Below, in pieces: positions 16,219-24,718 of a stretch of DNA of 64,000 nt (its first letter is position 1; each line of letters opens with the position of its first letter). The notes under the pieces were generated by a model. It made no database searches. It was not told the DNA's origin and worked only from the letters and a program-made list of their open reading frames with translations. Origin of the DNA: G965195345 sp965277775. GTDB taxonomy: Bacteria; Pseudomonadota; Gammaproteobacteria; CAKMZV01. The translations under genes were made by a program, and so were the position numbers. The stretch is taken from the NCBI GenBank assembly GCA_965277775.1, contig OZ255843.1:372001-436000 (forward strand), given 5' to 3'.

Positions 16219-17369
16219 TATTTCTCCTCTAACGACTGAACCAGCCATTCATGAAAATCACGAATAACGTATTCTTCAGGCATTAGTGTACCGTGCGAGA
16301 AGTTTGCGCATTTAACGCCTTGTTGATTCCATTCGCACGCTGCCCCGTCTTGGTGCATGACCAATTTGGCAAAATCAATCACATTGTTCTGATCGTATTG
16401 CGCGTTATTGAGCGTCTTTTCTTCAAACAGCCACTGGGCGACCAATTCGGTGTGCTCATAATCGATGGGCAATATTCTCACCGTGCGAATATGGTCTGCA
16501 AATGCGCCCATAAACATTGATGGCCACGTCGAACAATACGACTGCCCTTTAAATTGTTCATGGGTGGAGATACCTTCGATGGCGTGACCTTGGGCACTGC
16601 CTGTCAAGGACCATGTCTCAACCCCGTCTTTTAATCCGCCTTGATATTTTGGGTCAGGATTTTGTATTTCTTCAGTCCAATTTGGCGTGTCTTGTGTGTC
16701 CATTAGCCTGCGAGAATACAAGGGCACCAAGTCCACCAGCTCGGGATGAACATTGGGACAATGCAGACATTCGCTAAAATTTTCCCAATAGATTTTCCAG
16801 TTGCTTTTTATGGTGGTGCGCCATTCATAGCCTAACTTCATCTCTTCTAAGGGGTAATTATTCAAAAACTCATCGTAATATTGAAACACTTGCGAATCTT
16901 GCCATTCAGCCTGTGGGTCTAAGTTGATGAACACCAATTGGCGCCAGACATGAACTTGAACAGGAAACAACCCATGGTCAGATTTGCAAAAATCTTGAGG
17001 TTCTTGAAAAGAAGTCACTCCTTTTAATGCGCCATCACTGGCAGAATAAGACCATTGATGATAGGGGCAGACCAAGTTATTGGTTTTTAATTGCCCAGAA
17101 GATTGCGAACACAGGATGGAGCCTCTATGCCGACAAGTATTGTGATAAGCTTTGATGGCATTATTGCGATCTTTCAATACCACGATGTTTTGAGTACCCA
17201 CTTGTACGGTTTTATACGACAGAGGTTTTTCCAATGCATCGGCACTGCTAACAAACACCCATTTTTTAGCCCATAGGGTCTGGCATTCTTTTTGAAAAAA
17301 TTCGGGCTCATAGTACCATTGACTCGGTATGGTTGCGACGGCTGAATCCAATGCGTTGTACTGCTTCAT
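16218..17369 (-). CDS. Rieske non-heme iron oxygenase, alpha subunit (GbcA-like)
   Basis: This second Rieske oxygenase has 383 residues and is only distantly like the one at 11832. The [2Fe-2S] ligands are C79-x-H81 and C101-x2-H104 (CRHRG, CPYHQW). The mononuclear iron site is ENFSECLHCPNVH (H203, H208). CPYHQW and the SECLHCPNVHPE block resemble glycine betaine dioxygenase GbcA and related demethylases. It is translationally coupled to the DMT transporter gene and lies 38 bases after mipA's stop on the opposite side of its own start. The reductase needed to pass it electrons is not in the window. Substrate assignment is tentative. Confidence 0.82.
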   Translation of the reverse strand: MKQYNALDSAVATIPSQWYYEPEFFQKECQTLWAKKWVFVSSADALEKPLSYKTVQVGTQNIVVLKDRNNAIKAYHNTCRHRGSILCSQSSGQLKTNNLVCPYHQWSYSASDGALKGVTSFQEPQDFCKSDHGLFPVQVHVWRQLVFINLDPQAEWQDSQVFQYYDEFLNNYPLEEMKLGYEWRTTIKSNWKIYWENFSECLHCPNVHPELVDLVPLYSRRLMDTQDTPNWTEEIQNPDPKYQGGLKDGVETWSLTGSAQGHAIEGISTHEQFKGQSYCSTWPSMFMGAFADHIRTVRILPIDYEHTELVAQWLFEEKTLNNAQYDQNNVIDFAKLVMHQDGAACEWNQQGVKCANFSHGTLMPEEYVIRDFHEWLVQSLEEK

Positions 17370-17407
17370 GGCTCTGTCTCCTATGATTGTATAAGCGGTT
17401 TTATTAT

Positions 17408-18298
17408 CTACGTCTTGCTGGCATAAAGTCGGTAAATGAGACCAATTGTCGCACTCGTGGTGACATCTCGTCGAAAAAGTGGGCTTTTTTCATTGGCGGC
17501 TCCTTGGTGCAGATTGACTTTTATGCCACTGATGACCCGAAATGCGGTCGTGAACCTGTAGCTCACAGAAAAACCAACCTGTGACCCCAGATACCCACCT
17601 TTGGCATTATACGCGGGTCGAGTTGCTGTCTCAAATTCCGGCTCAACTTGATAAAAATAGTCGTGCAATGCTTCTGTGGCAAACTGAGAACCCAACTCTA
17701 CATTGAATTTAATACCCAGTTGTTTATTCGGTTCATAAGTGTATTTTAAATTGGGCTCAAGCACATATCCGCGCGAATCAATTCTGGAAAAATCTGTTGA
17801 AAAAACCGCCCGCGTTTGGATACGAAAATCGGTGTTGTGAATTGGGTTGTTATAGCCTAATAGTGGGTATAAATGAATAACCAATTGCGGACCAATCGCC
17901 ACCAGAAAATTCAAATCGGGTAAGCCTCTTCTCACTTCAATATTGTCTGAATCGGCCGAAAAAGCGCCCCCGACCGACCCATCGATTTCAAAGACCTTCT
18001 CCTTAACAGCACTGACACGCATTCCGCCCTCTCCGACTTGAATCGATTCTCCGTTATAAATTGGAAAAACGAATGGAATAACCCTGGATGAGCTCTGGTC
18101 TGATGCTTGATAGGCAGGTGAAATATTAGCAAAGATACCCGCGTTGATGACCCATCGTGGTTTAGCTGGCTCGGCTTCTGCCTGAGTCTCTATTTCACTG
18201 TCAGATTCAGCCGCCTGAAGTAGTGGTGCGCAGGCGAATGCCAATGCCAAAATGAGCGATTTAAAGCCTTGAAAAGATCGTGATTGTTTATAGTTCAT
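17408..18298 (-). CDS. mipA: MipA/OmpV-family outer-membrane protein
   Basis: This is a predicted outer-membrane beta-barrel of 296 residues. The signal peptide ends near PLLQAAES. A short acidic linker follows, and then repeated amphipathic strands such as WVINAGIFANISPAY, RVIPFVFPIYNGE and GSQVGFSVSYRF, ending in IGLIYRLYASKT with a near-terminal aromatic residue, as barrels usually do. MipA in E. coli scaffolds MltA and penicillin-binding proteins; most family members have no known role. It shares orientation with the downstream Rieske and DMT genes, but co-transcription is not shown. Confidence 0.8.
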   Translation of the reverse strand: MNYKQSRSFQGFKSLILALAFACAPLLQAAESDSEIETQAEAEPAKPRWVINAGIFANISPAYQASDQSSSRVIPFVFPIYNGESIQVGEGGMRVSAVKEKVFEIDGSVGGAFSADSDNIEVRRGLPDLNFLVAIGPQLVIHLYPLLGYNNPIHNTDFRIQTRAVFSTDFSRIDSRGYVLEPNLKYTYEPNKQLGIKFNVELGSQFATEALHDYFYQVEPEFETATRPAYNAKGGYLGSQVGFSVSYRFTTAFRVISGIKVNLHQGAANEKSPLFRRDVTTSATIGLIYRLYASKT

Positions 18299-18643
18299 GT
18301 ATATTTTAATGACAAAAGGGTTGGAAAATATGTTTGCTAATAATGTGATTAGGGTTTAAGTGAATGAGGTGTGACAATAAAAATCAACACATGGAAGGTA
18401 CTGATAACAAGTTTATTGGATGCAGTTTTTGTGATTTTTAAGAATCGTCGGTGCCCGTTATTTTGCTTGAATTATATCGCCTTTAATCCCATAGAACATT
18501 GTCATTTTATGGTTTTAAAATCCCCCCTTGTCTATTCGCAAAGGAGATGAAAAACCCGCCAATGCGCCATTCATTGCCACCCTGCCCACAACAGTGCAAA
18601 AAATCAATGTATGAAGTGTTGCAATTTGGGTGATAATCATTGT
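18299..18643. other. Divergent intergenic region, nothing firm found
   Basis: This 345-base gap separates mipA (minus) from the 2-hydroxyacid dehydrogenase gene (plus). It must hold promoters for both, but no hexamer pair at good spacing stood out. GATAATCATTGTAT just before the plus-strand start partly resembles a Fur box, too weakly to call. Confidence 0.4.
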
Positions 18644-19591
18644 ATGACGCATAAAGTAAAAATCGCCTTTCTTGATCGGATGTCTATTCCTACCAGCATT
18701 CAAGTTCGTCCCGCCAAGGTGCCACACGACTACATTGAATATGATCAAACACGACCCCAACAACTTGTCAAACGTTTGGAGGGGGTCACCGTTGCCATCA
18801 CCAATAAGGTTAAATTGCCTGAATCGGTGTTGACTCAATTGCCCGATTTAAAAATGATTGCTGTTGCCGCAACAGGTACTGACCACGTTGATTTGGAATA
18901 TTGCATGGCGCACAACATTGCGGTGAAAAATGTGATCGATTATGCGGTTGAAAGTGTCCCTGAACATGTGTTTTGCCTGATTCTCGCGCTTAGGCGCAAT
19001 CTGATGGCTTACGACCAAGCGGTGAAAGCAGGAAAGTGGCAGAAATCCAGCCAGTTTTGCCTATTAGATTACCCCATTGGTCAATTATCTGAGTTGACAC
19101 TGGGTATTATTGGTGCAGGTGCGCTTGGCAAAGCCACTGCAAGGATGGGTGAGGCATTGGGGCTGAATGTCTGCATTGCCGATCATAAAACCACCAATAT
19201 GATTATGCCTGGGCGACGCTCTTTCAAAGAAACGTTAGAATGCAGTGACATCATTTCCATCCACATACCCCTCACCACACAAACCAAAGATTTGATTGCC
19301 GCGCCCGAATTTGAACAGATGAAACCCACTGCGCTGCTGATCAATACCGCCAGAGGCGGCATTGTGAATGAGGCCGATCTTTGTCGTGCTTTGGTTGAAG
19401 GTCAGATTGGTGGGGCAGGCATTGATGTGCTCACGCAAGAGCCACCAAAAAATGGCAATCCTTTGTTAGATTTGGACTTGCCCAATTTGATCATCACCCC
19501 CCATATTGCATGGGGCAGTCACCAGGCCATTCAAAACTTGGCCAATCAACTGATCGATAACATCGACGATTTTTTTAACGATCAAAATTAA
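18644..19591 (+). CDS. D-2-hydroxyacid dehydrogenase (glycerate dehydrogenase/hydroxypyruvate reductase type)
   Basis: This NAD(P)-dependent enzyme interconverts a 2-oxo acid and a D-2-hydroxy acid. It has 315 residues from the preferred start MTHKVKIAF; the frame is open 11 codons further. Family signatures are the nucleotide-binding loop GIIGAGALGKAT, the catalytic Arg in NTARGGIVNE, a Glu-containing VLTQEPP and the catalytic His in TPHIAWGS. The sequence resembles HprA-type glycerate dehydrogenases more than SerA (no ACT domain) or PdxB. It stands alone, convergent with bolA. The physiological substrate cannot be assigned. Confidence 0.85.
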   Translation: MTHKVKIAFLDRMSIPTSIQVRPAKVPHDYIEYDQTRPQQLVKRLEGVTVAITNKVKLPESVLTQLPDLKMIAVAATGTDHVDLEYCMAHNIAVKNVIDYAVESVPEHVFCLILALRRNLMAYDQAVKAGKWQKSSQFCLLDYPIGQLSELTLGIIGAGALGKATARMGEALGLNVCIADHKTTNMIMPGRRSFKETLECSDIISIHIPLTTQTKDLIAAPEFEQMKPTALLINTARGGIVNEADLCRALVEGQIGGAGIDVLTQEPPKNGNPLLDLDLPNLIITPHIAWGSHQAIQNLANQLIDNIDDFFNDQN

Positions 19592-19620
19592 CATCAAATG
19601 ATGCGTTGCTGTATGATCGT

Positions 19621-19917
19621 TTAACCGCCTCTACAGCGAGAAGAATCTGGAACTTTTTGTTGGCTGTCCCACTCAGAGGTGGCATAAGTATGCAGTTGTA
19701 AGGCATGAATGCGTTGCATGATCTCTGGTATGGCTTGATAAACCATTCGATGCCTCTTAATTAAGGTTAAGTCCTCAAAGGCTGAACTGGCAATGGTGAC
19801 TTTAAAATGCGAGCTTGAGTCTGGACCCTTATGATAATGACTGTCGTTGTCCACCTGGATAAACACGGGCTCAAACACATCATTTAAAGTTTGTTCAATC
19901 GATTGTTGGATATTCAT
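19621..19917 (-). CDS. bolA: BolA-family protein
   Basis: BolA proteins work with monothiol glutaredoxins in iron-sulfur cluster handling and stress responses. This one has 98 residues with the core DSHYHKGPDSSSHFKVTIAS, then a helix with LIKRHRMVYQAI, and the conserved IHALQLHTYATSEW block. The conserved histidine used for cluster coordination is H64-like within KRHRMVY. The start codon overlaps the upstream DUF302 gene by four bases, so they probably form one transcript. The C-terminal CRGG is not typical. Confidence 0.92.
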   Translation of the reverse strand: MNIQQSIEQTLNDVFEPVFIQVDNDSHYHKGPDSSSHFKVTIASSAFEDLTLIKRHRMVYQAIPEIMQRIHALQLHTYATSEWDSQQKVPDSSRCRGG

Positions 19918-20372
19918 TCAATGACCGCCTCGACGATGCTTTTTAGCAAGGCCTGAACGCGTTTATCGGGATGATTGCGGAATGAAAGATAAACCGTTTG
20001 TGGCGCTTCTGTTAAGGAATAGACGCTGATGCCATAGGGACAGGCCGCAATAATATGGGGATTGTCCTGGCTCATTTGATGCGATAGCTCAACTTGACAA
20101 AATAAATGTATTTCAGCATTGTGGTACGCTTGTTTTTTAACACCCAACTCTTTGGCGGTGCGCGCCAATAAGGCTTGCGCGTGGGACGTATAAGAAATAA
20201 CAATGCCCCGATCTTCTATGGCCTCCTTTAAATCTTCGTTGACATCGTCCCACGAAGCATCTGTTAGGCTATAAATGCTGTACCAAGGCGCCTGTTCCTG
20301 AGCATGAACACTCGTCAAAACAAAGCAACTGAGTAACCAAATGCTTAACCAAATGCCGGTGTTTTTTATCAT
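19914..20372 (-). CDS. DUF302-family periplasmic protein
   Basis: This 152-residue protein has a signal peptide ending SVHAQ and is likely periplasmic. The mature part has the DUF302 features WDDVNEDLKEAIEDRGIVI, a central LFCQVELSH and the pattern ACPYGISVYSL. The function of DUF302 is not established. The gene is upstream of and coupled to bolA and diverges from fumC across 190 bases. Confidence 0.75.
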   Translation of the reverse strand: MIKNTGIWLSIWLLSCFVLTSVHAQEQAPWYSIYSLTDASWDDVNEDLKEAIEDRGIVISYTSHAQALLARTAKELGVKKQAYHNAEIHLFCQVELSHQMSQDNPHIIAACPYGISVYSLTEAPQTVYLSFRNHPDKRVQALLKSIVEAVIE

Positions 20373-20562
20373 TGTCTATTCCTCAAAGTCGCTTATTGCT
20401 TGGATTGAACCCTTTGACAAGCGACATATTATGTTACGGTGCTGAAGCCATTTAAACACCCTTTCTGTATAATAGTGCGCATATCTTTATAGTCGTCACT
20501 GGTTCAATGGATGTTATTTATCATTCGTTTAAATTTTACTTTATTTACTCTTCAAAATCATT

Positions 20563-21936
20563 ATGGAATATAGAATCGAAAAAGACAGCATGGGTGAGCT
20601 AAAAGTTCCCAAAAATGCCCTTTGGCGCGCCCAAACCCAACGCGCCGTTGAAAACTTCCCGATCAGTGGACAACCCCTGCCTCAAGCCTTTATTGAAGCA
20701 CTGGCCTATGTTAAGCTGGCGTGTGCTCAAACCAATCACAGCCTCAAGCGTTTAGATGAGCATAAATTAAGCGCCATTGAATCGGCCTGCCAAGCCGTCA
20801 TTGATGACGAACACGGCGATCAATTCCCCGTTGATGTTTTCCAAACAGGTTCTGGCACCAGTTCCAATATGAATATGAACGAAGTGCTGGCGTCGATTGC
20901 ATCAGAGCTGGCACAACAACCCATTCACCCAAATGACCATATCAATATGGGACAAAGTTCGAATGATACCATTCCAACGGCATTACAAGTTTCTGCTTGC
21001 ATTCAAATTTATAACCATTTATTACCATCGCTGGCGCACTTAAAAGGCACGATTGAAGCCAAGGCCAAAACCCTAAATCATGTTGTTAAGACGGGACGCA
21101 CGCATTTAATGGATGCCATGCCTTTGACTATGGAGCAAGAACTGAACGCCTGGGCACATCAATTGGCTCTATGCCAAAGTCGAATCAACCATGCTTTAAC
21201 ACGCCTGTCCGCCCTGCCCCAAGGCGGTACAGCCATTGGCACTGGCATCAATGGACACCCTGAGTTCCCCTCAAGATTTTGTGCCACATTGAGCCAGTTG
21301 ACCCAATGTTCGTTCAAACCCAGCGACAATCTGTTTACCGGCATTGGCAACCAAGACAATGCCGCTGAGATGAGCGGTCAGTTGAAAACTTTGGCCATCA
21401 CCTTGACCAAAATCGCCAATGATTTGCGCTGGATGAACAGTGGCCCCTTAGCCGGCATTGGCGAAATTGCCCTACCCGCCTTACAACCAGGCAGTTCGAT
21501 CATGCCGGGCAAGGTCAACCCCGTTATTCCAGAAGCGATGACCATGGTCTGCGCCCAAGTGATTGGCAATGATGCCACCATCACCGTTGCGACGCAAAGT
21601 GGCAACTTTCAGCTAAACGTCATGCTGCCTGTGATTGCAAAAAATCTGTTAGAAAGCATTAAGTTGCTATCCAATGGCATGGAGGCCCTGGCCGATAAAG
21701 CCATTGAAGGATTCACCGTTAATCAGGATAAGATCAATGTTGCATTGGCGGTTAATCCCATTTTGGTAACAGCGCTCAATCAAGTCATTGGCTATGAAAA
21801 AGGCGCAGCCATTGCCAAGGAAGCCTACAAATCAGGACGACCTGTTTTAGACGTCGCCAAAGAACTGTGCGACTTGGACGAAGCAACGCTTAAAGAACTC
21901 TTGGACCCAGCAAAATTGACGGGGCCGAGTAAATAA
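20563..21936 (+). CDS. fumC: Fumarate hydratase, class II
   Basis: This iron-independent fumarase of the TCA cycle interconverts fumarate and malate. It has 457 residues, the usual length. Signatures are TGSGTSSNMNMNEV, NMGQSSNDTIPTALQV, GRTHLMDAMPLTM and the fumarase/aspartase loop GSSIMPGKVNP. The start (MEYRIEKDS) has no Shine-Dalgarno sequence. A perfect TATAAT at 20468-20473, about 90 bases upstream, is a possible -10 box but has no clear -35. A hairpin at 21948-21968 follows the stop codon. Confidence 0.97.
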   Translation: MEYRIEKDSMGELKVPKNALWRAQTQRAVENFPISGQPLPQAFIEALAYVKLACAQTNHSLKRLDEHKLSAIESACQAVIDDEHGDQFPVDVFQTGSGTSSNMNMNEVLASIASELAQQPIHPNDHINMGQSSNDTIPTALQVSACIQIYNHLLPSLAHLKGTIEAKAKTLNHVVKTGRTHLMDAMPLTMEQELNAWAHQLALCQSRINHALTRLSALPQGGTAIGTGINGHPEFPSRFCATLSQLTQCSFKPSDNLFTGIGNQDNAAEMSGQLKTLAITLTKIANDLRWMNSGPLAGIGEIALPALQPGSSIMPGKVNPVIPEAMTMVCAQVIGNDATITVATQSGNFQLNVMLPVIAKNLLESIKLLSNGMEALADKAIEGFTVNQDKINVALAVNPILVTALNQVIGYEKGAAIAKEAYKSGRPVLDVAKELCDLDEATLKELLDPAKLTGPSK

Positions 21937-21947
21937 TCCGAACTGCG

Positions 21948-21968
21948 CAATGAGGCTCTGTCTCATTG
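21948..21968 (+). terminator. Hairpin after fumC
   Basis: CAATGAG and CTCATTG form a perfect seven-base stem with a seven-base loop just after the fumC stop, followed by TGATTGTGATTTTT. It could end fumC transcription ahead of the convergent mobA gene. It is a moderate candidate because the T run starts ten bases downstream. Confidence 0.5.
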
Positions 21969-22011
21969 TGATTGTGATTTTTCCTTAAGGAGAAAATACA
22001 GCGATTTGGTT

Positions 22012-22626
22012 CTAACGCAGCAGACGGCACGCTTGCTGCCAGTCGTCTGGATCGTTGATATTGATGACTTGGCTGTCTAAATCACTCACCACTTCTGCAT
22101 TGATGGCCTTGAGCCAATCCGACATTTTTAACGCTTCTTGCATCAGCCGTTGTTCTAACAAAGGCAATAACTCAATCGACCACAAACCCAGAGCGTTCTG
22201 AACGCCCGCAGTAAATCGAGCCGTCACTGCCAGAGATTGTGCATTTTGCTCGACGGTTTCAATCATTTGCTGGGGCAAGGTCTCTGCCCAACCCACTGTA
22301 TCCACAGGTAGGGTAAAAACCCATTCAAAGTCGTGTTTTTTGGCCCAATGCAAGCCGTTATAGAGCCCACTCAGCGGGCCCTTATTGGCAAAATAAATGT
22401 CGTGAATGATCGGCACACCCAATGTGGCGTAGCGATCAAACTGGCGATTGGTATTGACACAGACTGCTGACAATTGGCGTTTAAGACGGTTGAGTTGATG
22501 TTGCACCAAGGGTTCTGCGTTGATATCGAGCCAAGCCTTGTCTTTGAATTGAAATCGTCTGGATTGACCGCCCGCTAATACCACGGCAACGACGGAGTGA
22601 CTCATTGGCTGTGCTGACACGCGCAT
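22012..22626 (-). CDS. mobA: Molybdenum cofactor guanylyltransferase
   Basis: MobA joins GMP to molybdopterin to give the bis-MGD cofactor used by DMSO-reductase-family enzymes. The protein has 204 residues with the nucleotide-binding start VVLAGGQSRRF, the K-containing FKDKAWLDI, the DIYFANKGPLSGLYNGL block and a metal-binding LPVDTVGW (the usual form is CDxP-like). It is the last gene of the run xsc-soeABC-small protein-mobA. The context fits supply of cofactor to SoeA, whose molybdopterin site needs bis-MGD. Confidence 0.88.
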   Translation of the reverse strand: MRVSAQPMSHSVVAVVLAGGQSRRFQFKDKAWLDINAEPLVQHQLNRLKRQLSAVCVNTNRQFDRYATLGVPIIHDIYFANKGPLSGLYNGLHWAKKHDFEWVFTLPVDTVGWAETLPQQMIETVEQNAQSLAVTARFTAGVQNALGLWSIELLPLLEQRLMQEALKMSDWLKAINAEVVSDLDSQVININDPDDWQQACRLLR

Positions 22627-22668
22627 AAGCCTTTTATGCTGAGTGCAATGATTGTTAGATGATTGGCC

Positions 22669-23013
22669 TTATCTTGAATTTGGATTGGGGTAATTGTCGG
22701 TCTCATCTTCACCCGTACGTGGCTCCAAACAAACAAAATCTTTTTCTATGAGGACTGAAATGTCTGCTGCTTCATAGGCATAACTGACTTGATCGGTTTG
22801 ATCAAATGCTTGGGCAACGCTCAAAGGCATGCTAAATTGCAGACGATTGTCTGCATGCTCACAAGAAGCCGCCTCAGTTGCACTCAGACTGAATACCAAT
22901 GACTGCGGACTCAAGCCAACGGTTGTTGTCAGCGTTTTTTTATTGGCCAAATCAGATATTTCAGACTTGCTTAAGCGTAATCTTAAGGTGTTATTTTTGA
23001 TTCTTAATTTCAT
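22669..23013 (-). CDS. Small uncharacterised protein associated with the molybdoenzyme operon
   Basis: The product is not recognised with certainty. The preferred start MKLRIKNNTLRLRLSKSEI at 23013 gives 114 residues; the frame is open five codons more. It is soluble, beta-rich by appearance, and ends with EPRTGEDETDNYPNPNSR. I recall small proteins with this MKxRIxxNSxRLRLxxSE start and EDExDxYPNP end beside molybdopterin oxidoreductase genes, perhaps a DUF7009-type family. That is memory, not a search. It lies between soeC and mobA on the same strand, so a role in assembly or cofactor loading of the sulfite dehydrogenase is a reasonable guess. Confidence 0.6.
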   Translation of the reverse strand: MKLRIKNNTLRLRLSKSEISDLANKKTLTTTVGLSPQSLVFSLSATEAASCEHADNRLQFSMPLSVAQAFDQTDQVSYAYEAADISVLIEKDFVCLEPRTGEDETDNYPNPNSR

Positions 23014-23070
23014 AATGATTGATTCCAAAAGTTTTTCACCGTGCTCGTGTCAAAGCACACCATAGCCGAA

Positions 23071-23973
23071 TTACGAATAATACAACGAGACCACATGTTT
23101 TGCTTCAGCAAAAAACAAATATCGTTCAGAAATGATACCGACTGCACAACAAATCAAAGCCAATAAGCTACTACCTGGCGTTATGGCAATAGTCAGGCTG
23201 ACCAAGGGCACAATAAAACCCAAGCCAAGGGTGACGATGCGCAATTTGAGCGCATGCTTGCGCGCTATGACAAAACCCATTTCTTTCATCAAATAATTGG
23301 CAGAAGAATGCGGTGGGTCGATTTGTTTAATACGCCCTTTCAGTCCAGTGGCGGTCTCGGCCGTAGTGGTCTTTTTGGCAGTGCGCATATGACGCCAATG
23401 TAAGGCTTTGATCAGCAAAGCTATGACGATTAAAACAAGTAACCACTGGCCACTGTTCGATTCACCCACAACCAGTGTATGAATGAATTGCCATAAAATC
23501 CCACCAGTCATCATGGCGTATGCAAGATAGCCCAAGATGGTCCAGCGATTATGCCAAGCTGGAATGGGTTTAAGCGAGGCATAGATCATTGAAGTGGCAT
23601 AGACCGTCAACAACGCCAAGATGGCCGCAAAAAGCGCGCTGAATTTAATGGCATTGTGCCATCCCAAAAATAGAAAACCTGCCACCCCCATCATCGGTGC
23701 ATAACACAATACGGCTAACACGCCCTCACGCGAAAGCCACGAAGTGCGCCATTGACTCATTGCCCGCCAAGCGCGTTCAGGATGACCCAAATGCCAAGTT
23801 GATGAGAGCAAACCAAAAGTAATGAGCCCCAAACTCGTAAGCAAAGCACTGTAAATTAAAGGGGCTTGCAAACTTTGATCTGTGCCTAAAATATAGAGAC
23901 TTAACCACACAAACAGTCCGTAGCCAAAACCGGTGGATGTGGTAAATAAAATGACGCTGGCTGAAGGATGCAT
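23071..23973 (-). CDS. soeC: Sulfite dehydrogenase membrane anchor SoeC (DmsC/NrfD-like)
   Basis: This is the integral membrane subunit that anchors the SoeAB dimer and passes electrons to quinone. It has 300 residues with eight or more hydrophobic segments, beginning MHPSASVILFTTSTGFGYG. The start is placed four bases after the soeB stop; an upstream start would overlap soeB by 38 bases and add an unlikely leader. The LGHPERAWRAMSQWRTSWLS block is typical of the DMSO reductase anchor family (DmsC type). It is the third gene in soeA-soeB-soeC. By context it belongs to sulfite oxidation rather than DMSO reduction. Confidence 0.85.
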   Translation of the reverse strand: MHPSASVILFTTSTGFGYGLFVWLSLYILGTDQSLQAPLIYSALLTSLGLITFGLLSSTWHLGHPERAWRAMSQWRTSWLSREGVLAVLCYAPMMGVAGFLFLGWHNAIKFSALFAAILALLTVYATSMIYASLKPIPAWHNRWTILGYLAYAMMTGGILWQFIHTLVVGESNSGQWLLVLIVIALLIKALHWRHMRTAKKTTTAETATGLKGRIKQIDPPHSSANYLMKEMGFVIARKHALKLRIVTLGLGFIVPLVSLTIAITPGSSLLALICCAVGIISERYLFFAEAKHVVSLYYS

Positions 23974-23977
23974 ATAG

Positions 23978-24718
23978 TTAATAGTTTTCTGACAATCGCT
24001 TAGACCAGCGATCAAACAGTTTATCTATGGGACTGTCTTTGGCAATCGGCTCTAACACTTCGGCGCTGTGGTCTTTTTTAAAGACCGCTGGCAAGTAGCG
24101 ATTGACTGGCTTGCAATCTTGCTCGGGCATTAAAGCATAGCCCGACTTTTGTTCGACCAATTTTGCAATGTCTGAGTTTTCGTCGCCCAAATCGCCAAAG
24201 TGTCTTGCTCCAACTGGGCATGCTGAAACACAAGCGGGTACGCGACTGGACTCGGGTAAATTGGGGTTATAAATACGGTCAACGCACAGTGTGCATTTTT
24301 TCATGACGCCTTCGTGTGGGTCAAATTCTCTTGCGCCATAGGGGCAAGCCCAAGAACACAGTTTACAACCGATGCAGGTATCAGCATTGACCAGCACAAT
24401 ACCATCTTCTTCACGTTTGTAGGAAGCCCCTGTGGGGCATACTGTGACGCAAGGCGCGTCTTCACAATGCAAACAAGACTTTGGAAAGTGCACCGTTTGC
24501 GAACAGCCATCGCCTTTATCGACTTCGTAAGTATGAACGCGATTAAACCATACCCCATCAGGCTCATCCCCTTGCGGATCAAAATCCGTTAAGGGCGCCA
24601 TATGACCACTGGTATTCCACTCTTTGCAATTGACCACGCAAGCATGACAACCCACGCAAGTTTCTAAATCGATGACCAATCCCAATTTCTTTTTGGTCTT
24701 TTTGGGTAAGGCGGTCAC
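23978..24718 (-). CDS. soeB: Sulfite dehydrogenase iron-sulfur subunit SoeB
   Basis: This electron-transfer subunit carries electrons from the molybdenum site to the membrane subunit. It has 246 residues with four ferredoxin-type cysteine sets: CVGCHACVVNC (from C21), CLHCEDAPCVTVCP, CIGCKLCSWACP and CTLC ... CVSACP. This predicts four [4Fe-4S] clusters, as in DmsB-like proteins. There is no Tat signal. The start overlaps soeA by four bases. Alone, the sequence could belong to any DmsB-like complex. The link to xsc supports sulfite as the electron donor. Confidence 0.87.
   Translation of the reverse strand: MTALPKKTKKKLGLVIDLETCVGCHACVVNCKEWNTSGHMAPLTDFDPQGDEPDGVWFNRVHTYEVDKGDGCSQTVHFPKSCLHCEDAPCVTVCPTGASYKREEDGIVLVNADTCIGCKLCSWACPYGAREFDPHEGVMKKCTLCVDRIYNPNLPESSRVPACVSACPVGARHFGDLGDENSDIAKLVEQKSGYALMPEQDCKPVNRYLPAVFKKDHSAEVLEPIAKDSPIDKLFDRWSKRLSENY

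Noticed and set aside
18631..18650. Fur box before the 2-hydroxyacid dehydrogenase gene
   Set aside because: GATAATCATTGTAT matches only part of the 19-bp consensus, and the gene has no link to iron.
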